A program made the translations under genes and the position numbers. Below the pieces are notes generated by a model. The model saw only the letters and a program-made list of their open reading frames with translations. It did not search any database and had not been told where the DNA came from. Source: Siphonodentalium dalli (taxonomy: Eukaryota; Mollusca; Scaphopoda; Gadilida; Siphonodentaliidae). Taken from it: a stretch of 64,000 bases of DNA. The stretch is taken from the NCBI GenBank assembly GCA_032622095.1, contig CP136069.1, positions 5,010,976-5,074,975 of the forward strand, in the 5' to 3' direction. The first letter of the stretch is position 1; each line of letters begins with the position of its first letter. Of this stretch, positions 56,685-64,000 are shown piece after piece.

Positions 56685-57352
56685 AGTGTCAATGACACTG
56701 TAGCTCAACTTAGGTAGGGGAATAATTTAATGGTTGACAGTAAATGGAGGAATAGGAAAGGTGCCAATTGAAATGTCTAACCTAGCTGTGCCAAAGGATT
56801 TAGTCATGTAAAAAGTAAAATCCAAGATGGCTGCTAGCTGCCATGTTTTTTGGCCGAGCGAGCCCAAAATGACTCGTTCCCATCCACATGTCATTGTTAA
56901 CATCCATGACAAATTTCATGAAGATCCGACTAAAGCTACGACCTGCAGCCCGCGCCAAAGGATTTAGTCATGCGAAGAGTAAAATCCAAAATGGCTGCTG
57001 GCGGCCATGTTTTTTGACCGAACGACCCCAAAATCACTCGTTCCCATCTACAATGTCAATATGAACATCCATGACAAATTTCACGATGATCAGACGAACA
57101 GTACGATCTGTAGCCCGCGCCAATGGATTTAATTTTGAAATCCAAAATGGCCACCAGTGGCCATGTTTTTTGGCCGAATGACCCCAAAATGACTCGTTCC
57201 CATCTACATGTCAATGTCAACATTCATGACAAATTTCATAAAGATCAGACCAAAGGTACGACCTGTAGCCCGCGCCAAAGGAAATTGTTGACAGACACAC
57301 AGACGACAACTCATGGCAATAGCTCAAACTTACGAAGTAAGTTGAGCTAAAA
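56685..57352. mobile_element. TAGCTCAAC-ended repeat with monomers
   Basis: Head GTGTCAATGACACTGTAGCT; inverted ends GTAGCTCAACTTA and TAAGTTGAGCTA. Inside are three units of about 165 bp: AAAATCCAAGATGGCTGC, GGCCATGTTTTTTGGCCGA, ATGACTCGTTCCCATC, CATGACAAATTTCATGAAGA. It begins right at the family A tail. A second copy is at 60919-61932. Confidence 0.72.
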
Positions 57353-57988
57353 ATGACCCTATTTGAACAAATCTGAACCCGGTCACCCAAGGCCCATCCA
57401 TACTGAATATAATTTACTTTCATTAAAGATTAAAGTTTCATAACTCTGCAGATGTTATAATGGTGTTACCATTTTCAAATTTTAAAACATGTTTAAAAAA
57501 AAAATTATGTTTGTTAAATTGAACAAGGTGAAAATTCCAAAAAAACTGAATTAAAATTTTTTATTTCTTTTTTAAGTTATATCACTGGCTCCGTCAACAT
57601 TTGAACCAGTGACTTCATTTGAACTAATCTTAATCACAGTCCCCCCAAGGACCCTTTGTACCAAATATGAATCCATTCGCCCCAATGAAATTTGAGAAGT
57701 AGTCATTTTAAAAATTACTAAGGTGGAAAAGAGTTATGGTTCATTTGAAAAAACCTGAATGTGATTCACATAGGGAACATCCACACCAAATATGAACCCA
57801 TTCTGTCTTACGGTTTTGGAGGAGAAGATGATTCTTGACGGACGGACGGACAAGGAGTGATGATTATAGCTCCACCGGAAACTTCGTTTAGGTGAGCTGA
57901 AAAGCTGAAAGTATTTATTTTCATAAAATCTGCCAAGTATTTTTAACCCACACAGAACCAAGTCAGTCCAATAATAGCTTGAGTTTCA
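57353..57988. other. Unassigned, partly repeat-like
   Basis: 57590-57900 has phrases (CCTTTGTACCAAATATGAA, GACGGACGGACGGAC, CGTTTAGGTGAGCTGAAAAG) typical of another dispersed family, of which only this copy is present. Confidence 0.4.
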
Positions 57989-58546
57989 CTAGACCAAGTC
58001 TTCTCAGTCCACAACAGCTTGGGACATCCGTTGGGTTGATGCTGTTTTGGAAGAGTCCCCTCCCATTACTCTTCTATAACAAACTTTACATCCATAATTG
58101 TGTGTGGGAGTTATCTTGCTTATGTCTTCAGATGAGGTCAAATGGATGCTTTGTGTATATGAACATAGATGGCAGCCTTTCCCAAGCACGATGATACAAA
58201 AGTATCAAACATGCATAATTATATCAGAGGTCCATTAAATGTCAGAGCAACAAAATTGATAAGAAAACAAAGCTTTGTTTTCCAGAGAATTTTGATTTGT
58301 CTCGCTATCAGAAAATGTATTTAAACAATACATGAAACGATCATATCATCACTTTACCTTTTCTATCAAGATTATTCTGTCAGATTATTTATCACATTCA
58401 GGGGTTCATGTGAATGTCTGGGCTTCACATGTACATATAGTACATATTTTGAATGAAAGTCCATTATAGAAGAGTAACGGGAGGGGACTAAAACAGCATC
58501 ATCCCAACCAATATCCGATGTTGTGGACAGAGAAGACTTGGTCTAG
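57989..58546. mobile_element. 558-bp foldback, CTAGACCAAGTCTTCTC ends
   Basis: CTAGACCAAGTCTTCTCAGT at the left and GAGAAGACTTGGTCTAG at the right. Both arms contain CCCATTACTCTTCTATAA or its inverse and TTGGGTTGATGCTGTTTT. Half copies are at 18896-19090 and 20225-20439. Confidence 0.78.
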
Positions 58547-58639
58547 AGTATCAGCTGTGAATTATCAATCGATTTCAATGTTCTGGTCACGTGATGCCAC
58601 GGGCGATGCATTTGAACTATGAGGGGGAAAATGACATTG

Positions 58640-58835
58640 GAGATTTTGTTTTTGTGATGCGTACTATAAAAGACGAATGGAGCCCTCAATTTAATGTCCT
58701 CATAGTAGTGAACATCCCTACCAAATTTCATTGAGATCCAAGCTACTGTTCAAGTTATGATATGAAAAGACATCAGACGTACGTCCGCACGTCTGACGGA
58801 CGGCTAGACAGGTGCAAAACAGTATACCCCACTTT
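58640..58835. mobile_element. Dispersed repeat ending GTGCAAAACAGTATACCCC
   Basis: TTTCATTGAGATCCAAGCTA, AAAAGACATCAGACGTACGT, CTAGACAGGTGCAAAACAGT. Relative of 20640-20935. Confidence 0.6.
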
Positions 58836-59364
58836 TTTTTAATAAAATATGTGTCCACATACGAAAATAATGCATGAACATTATGTATCACGCAGCTTGA
58901 AATAATTATAGCTTCCACATCAGTAATCAAATAATATAATATGTTCTTACAGCGAATTGCCCATTGTCAATGTTTGTAACATTTGTCTTGCTTGTAAGCA
59001 AAATATAAATTTTATTTTGAGAAGTTTGAATTGGTTTTAGGAAAACGTCCGATATCCTAAAGTTCTTCATAGTTTCATAATTTTGGGAATCTGTGCCCCA
59101 TTGCTTATATATTACAGCATCAAAGGGACAGATTTTACAAAAATTGTGAAGTTACAAGTCGAGGCATGATAAAACTTATATATACTATGGCAAGTGACAA
59201 TATCATATTAATATTAACACCTAACACTACCATACATTGTGACTATTTGCAATAGGTCCCCATTTGCAGAATTCCCCTAAAATGGCGAAAAAGAGAGATT
59301 TGAAGGGGAACAGTTGTGTACATGTCAATTGAGACTGATTTTAAATGAATAACGACATGATAAT
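58836..59364. other. No gene recognised
   Basis: Unassigned AT-rich sequence. Confidence 0.4.
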
Positions 59365-60240
59365 AGTGGCTTGTTCTATCAATAATATCCGCCGATGTCA
59401 CTGGTGCAGACCAATATGATGATAAACATTCGCTATGGGCATACAGTGGCATATATGCCTACCTTACTCGTATTTAAATTTCGTGCAGTACTAATTTTTG
59501 CACACCCATCGATGTGCAAATTTAAAACTGAGCAAAAACTAGAAGGAATCCTGAGTTTACATCAAACCACATGGCAGACAAAATGGCTATGTTGATGTAT
59601 TACACACATTACTAAATGTTAGACTGAATGGACAAATATAGGTCTGCATGTATGCCAATAGTTTCATACAAGCAACAAACATCAACACAATTACCCATAT
59701 GTGAAGTGACAAAACATGGTAACATTGATGATGTTGAAATACATGTGATTGTTAAGAAGTACACATGATCCAGACTGATGGTGCGCGAAAGCACGACCTA
59801 CAACCATGGAGTGACACCTTCCCTGACCAAATAGCCTGAATTAGTTATGTCAACACAACCTGCAGACAAGTAGCATATACACGATTGTGGTTTTACTTCT
59901 TTCTAGTTCATTTCAATGATGTCTATAACTATTTCAGTGTCCGAATAATTATTTCGAGCATATAAACACACATCTTCACAACAAATTGATGACGCAGTTA
60001 TGTTTTACACTATGTAAATCTGTCTTGATGGTGTTTAAGATATACATGTATCTTCGGGAATGATTAAGCACTTATACTGTAATCAGATCCAAGATATTTA
60101 CAAAAATATTTGTGTCCGTTTTAAATTCGCCCATTTAAAACTGAGCAAAAAAATAGTGCTGCACAAATTTAAAAACAAGTAAGGTATACACAGCAAATGT
60201 TTATCAACCTTGGCATATATTTTTGATAGAACAAGCCACT
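59365..60240. mobile_element. 876-bp inverted-repeat element, AGTGGCTTGTTCTATC ends
   Basis: AGTGGCTTGTTCTATCAA and its complement mark the ends. Inner arms share GCACAAATTTAAA-type sequence and AAAACTGAGCAAAAA at 59522-59545 and 60134-60152, plus CTTACTCGTATTTAAATTT and its inverse. The centre is unassigned. No clear target duplication. Confidence 0.65.
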
Positions 60241-60271
60241 TTTATCGATTATTGTATCATTTTTCGTTTAA

Positions 60272-60740
60272 AGGTACTCAACCCGTAAAGAGGGTCCCCA
60301 TCTCAACAGATTCCAACAACAACAATCCGATCAGAGGGTCCTATATTACTATTTCTTTGGCTTTGGGGGTAAAAAATATTTGATTCGAGTCGAGGAACCC
60401 ATCAAACAAAGCTCAGAGTTATTAGATATTGATTTTTCAAATTTGTTATGTTCTCGAGATGAGTACTAATATCTGCCGTAATCTGCTCTGGATGTGTACT
60501 CAAAATCTATTCAAACAGACAAGGATGAATAACTCTAAAATCAAGTGGTAATTTTAACGCAATTTTGCATGAGTTCTGGGCCAGATAGTATTCCCGATAA
60601 TGAAAAATAATAGATTTCTAAAATCGATATCTAACAAATCTGAGCTTTGATGGGTGACTTCCTCGACTCGAATCAAATATTTTTGACCCCCGAAGCCATT
60701 GAAATAGTAATTGAGAGGAGTTTTATCGGGTTGAGTACCT
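60272..60740. mobile_element. 469-bp TTAA element, AGGTACTCAA ends
   Basis: AGGTACTCAACCCG and CGGGTTGAGTACCT are inverted ends, with TTAA at 60268-60271 and 60741-60744. Inner arms share GTCGAGGAACCCATCA and the inverse GATGGGTGACTTCCTCGAC. Same family as the nested element at 7045-7446. Confidence 0.82.
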
Positions 60741-60918
60741 TTAAAATATGTCTCAATTGAGATATACATACACCCATTCCTCCCTTCAAATCTGTTTTTT
60801 CCGCCCATTTATGGGACCTACGCAAATGGGGATATACTAATTTGGATAACCAAATCAGCTTTTTGTGAAATTCCATTGTTGTTGTACTGGATGATATGGG
60901 GATTATGTATCTTTAATA

Positions 60919-61932
60919 ATGAAAGTGTCAATGACACTGTAGCTCAACCTGGAGAGGTGATAATTCATACATTACAGCCAATGGAGATACATGTATAAGG
61001 AATGCGGACAGTTGTTATTTTTAAGTAGCGTTCACCAGAGGTCAACCCGAAGCACCTTATGAAGTTTGGGATTAATGAGAAAAAAAATCATGTTGTCAGT
61101 CAAGGGCATGAAAAGGTATTTAGTGATGCAAAGAGTAAAATCCAAGATGGCTGCCGGCAGTTCTTTGAATATTGTTCAAATTCAAGAGCTGCCATCCAGA
61201 ATTGATCGTGAAATGCCTGTAAATGTTTTGAACATTTCTCCAATAAACGTCCGCTGCAGGGTGTACTGATGTATTAATTTGTGAAATCCAAGATGGCTGT
61301 ATGTTTGTTTTTAACAAAATTTGGAAAAAATTTGATGGCTCCCATCTAGTGACAATGAGGGATGTGGCCTGTAGGGAATGGCGAAGGATTTAGTTATGCA
61401 AAGAATAAAATCCAAGATGGCCATGACTGGTGGCCATGTTTTTCAACTAAATTTAATGACTCTTTATCTAGTGGTTCATATGAAGTTTGGTGACGAATGG
61501 ATTATGGATGTGATCTCTAGCCTACTGTAGGGCGCCAAAGAATTTAGTCATGCAAAGAGTAAAATCTAAGATGGCTGCCAGCAGCTATGTTTTTCATAAA
61601 AATTCATTAAATTTTGATAGCCACCAACCAGAGGTGACCCTAAACATGGCTGTAAATTTTCAAAACATTTTTCCAATAAATACCAACTGAAAGGTGTGCC
61701 GATGAATTCAAATTTGAAATCCAAGATGGCTGTTTTAAAAGAATTTCGGGAAACATTCATGGCTCCCATGTAGAGGTCACTCCAAAGATCCTTATGAAGT
61801 TGGTGATGATCGGATGAGAGCTGTGACCTGTAGGGTGTGCTAAAGGAAATTGTTGACAGATGGACGGATACACGCTCAGACAAACGCCATCCCATGGCAA
61901 TAGCTTACATTTTACTTTGGCAAGTTGAGCTA
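60919..61932. mobile_element. TAGCTCAAC-ended repeat, longer copy
   Basis: Head GTGTCAATGACACTGTAGCT, end CAAGTTGAGCTA. Five or so units with AAGAGTAAAATCCAAGATGG and GGCTCCCAT, more diverged from each other than in 56685-57352. Confidence 0.7.
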
Positions 61933-64000
61933 AAAATTGCACCTAAACAAAATAGAGCAAAATATTTTATAACAGACATATGCACAAGACCGACAGAACT
62001 GATTTCAATATCTCGCACCAAACTTTGCAAATCCTTTGCATTGAAGTGGAGTATAGGAGAAGGATGAATCATAAGTTTGTCTTTTACACAGCCTTAGGTG
62101 ATGTCTTCTCTTTGAGAAAGTTTTGTTCTCATTTTTTTCTTTAACTGTGTCTTTGCAACCATTTATCTGTCTTGACCAATGTCACAGTCTTATATAGAAA
62201 CTGAGAAAAATCTTCATTGGAGCTGGTGAAGCTGGTGTTGGCTGATTTTCTTTTAGAAGTTATGCCAGACATCCCCTCCTGCCGCTGAAATGGGCCTCAA
62301 TCCTTACCACGTGAAATGTCAGAACCTGAAATATAAATTTGCATCATCACAACTAACAATTAATAGTAATAACTTCAGCCAGTCCGGAGGATAAACTCAG
62401 TTCAGAGGAGAAAAAGTGTCAATATTGCATTCAACCACCTGAGTGTAATCGCTATTTTTGTCATATCAAAAGTTGCTGCCACACAAAAGACACTTGCACC
62501 GTCGATCAGGCATGGATTCGAAGACACCATTGCTATTCTACTTCTAATTATTATTTATGTTTTCTTTTATTTTAAATATTTTTATTATCATGACGTCAGC
62601 GTGCTTTGTCAAAATATTAAATCAAAGCTGCGTTGAATTTGGCATGATACAGTGCAATTTGTTGTTTTAGGCCAAAAGTCGAACATTTTCCTACTTTCAC
62701 TGACTTTTGGTTATCAGTTTGAAAATTTCCAAACGTAGGGATTATATCAGTTTGTAAATTTACAACAGTGGGAAAGCTTGAGATGGTTGGAAATTTCCAA
62801 CCCAAGTGCGATGGGGTGCAAAGGAATTTCATAGACTTGGATATTTGGTATGGTTCAAGGAGGTGTGCAGTTGCACATTCAATGTTGACATCTCTGTTAA
62901 ATCCCATTTTCTAATTTAATTGTCTTTATATTATAGCCCTACTATGCAAATTATGTTCATTCAATTTGATTTATTTGCAAAAGCACCAACAAAGGCAGTA
63001 TGCTAATAAAACAATACATCAATATATATATATATATCAGTTTGTAAAATATATAAAAAGAGTAGGATCTCTCTGGCTGATAATGACTTTCCTCCCAGAC
63101 CCCTATGATCGATTCAACCAAATTTGTTTGTGGTAACTCGGGGTACCCCATCGGATGTTATAATGCTGTTATTTTATCGAAATTTTGATTTAAAAAAATA
63201 AATAAACTTAATTTTTTTTAAATGTGTTTTGACTTCAACCAAAAAAATAATTTTAAATTCAATATTTTTTTCAACTTTTGAAATAAAATTTTTTTTAAAT
63301 CAAAATGATTAAACAAACAAATTGTGCTAAAAGTGCACAAAGAGGCCGCGGTTGAATAAAGGCTCACAGAAAGAGTGTGTCTAAGATCAAAATTTATCAC
63401 ACAGTAGCTCGCTCCCCTAAATCCGATCTCATATTTTTTAGTAAGACACACATGTATAATTCCCATGCGCAGTGACATAAGAGCTCCGTTCAATGATGTC
63501 GATATCAATGCCAGAACTTTATTATTATGTTAATTAGAATATAATTATGATATTCAATTTGTGTTGTGTTATTTAGTGTTGACTGTGAGATAAACATTGG
63601 TGATAATGGTGGTTGAACAATTTTGTCAGCAAGAAAAGACTCATTCAAAATGGAACTATATTTTTTCTTGAAGGGTTTCTTTGGTTGTGGTAAAGAAATA
63701 AAAATATTTTTTTAACCCCAGGCATTTCGAGATCATGTTCCTTGCTAAAATGTGATTATGTGATAGAATTGATCTCGAATTCATCCAATTTATTTACAAA
63801 ATTTATAAACCTTGTCCACAAAATTTGTATTTGAGTCGAGCTTTAGCTTGGTTAATAAATTTAATATAAAATTGCGACTCATTAGAGATCCTCTACGTAT
63901 GCACTTAGTGCACAAATGGACTGCAGGCCGATCCAACACTAAATATGGAGCCAGTTTCAGCCACATAATAAAATAACATGAATTTTTATTGTGCAATGGC
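61933..64000. other. No gene recognised
   Basis: 62690-62830 is one unit of the GTTGGAAATTTCCAAC repeat (compare 24290-24990). 63020-63040 is a short TA microsatellite. The rest is AT-rich without supported exons. Confidence 0.4.

Overview
This window looks like an AT-rich, transposon-dominated stretch of an animal nuclear genome. There are no bacterial operons, rRNA or tRNA genes, and almost no long open reading frames. The coding signals that can be supported are short exon-like pieces with eukaryotic splice sites, or decayed retrotransposon fragments. The abundance of small inverted-repeat elements, the recurring families ending in long GACGGACGGA-type stretches, and DIRS-like and LINE relics suggest a marine lophotrochozoan (mollusc or a relative). 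That is an inference from general character; I cannot name the species.

Layout. 0-6.5 kb: miniature inverted-repeat elements (MITEs), an element built of CTTAAGCG-rich arrays, a 3-copy tandem repeat, a 5'-truncated LINE tail and a rearranged DIRS-type reverse transcriptase relic. 6.8-20 kb: a dense mosaic of MITEs with TTAA or TA target duplications, including two insertions whose pre-insertion sites can be read directly. 20-28.5 kb: more of the same families plus a 1.2-kb hAT-like element with a coding-like segment inside. 28.6-31.1 kb: a run of foldback elements. 31.30-31.37 kb: the best host-gene evidence, a minus-strand first exon encoding a signal peptide and ending in a strong splice donor. 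31.85-32.2 kb: a long CT microsatellite.

32.36-39.57 kb is the most remarkable object: a 7.2-kb foldback element with inverted arms, a 4.7-kb array of 33/35/43-bp monomers, and a perfect 9-bp target duplication. The right arm carries a second, 545-bp inverted-repeat element, also with a 9-bp duplication. The architecture resembles Drosophila FB elements, and the duplication length fits the MULE superfamily. No transposase is visible.

39.6-64 kb: a coding-like ORF beside the foldback element, a second LINE relic, two further CTTAAGCG-array elements, several tandem arrays (about 125 bp, 31 bp), and long multi-monomer dispersed repeats. Long stretches, notably 48.7-51.1 and 61.9-64 kb, hold nothing I can identify.

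The recurring theme is one strongly conserved hairpin of about 66 bp (arm CCAATGCATTCTCTTATATA) that appears more than 20 times, inside elements with at least four different terminal sequences. The genes do not form a pathway; the window reads as an intergenic or intronic region shaped by nested inverted-repeat transposons.
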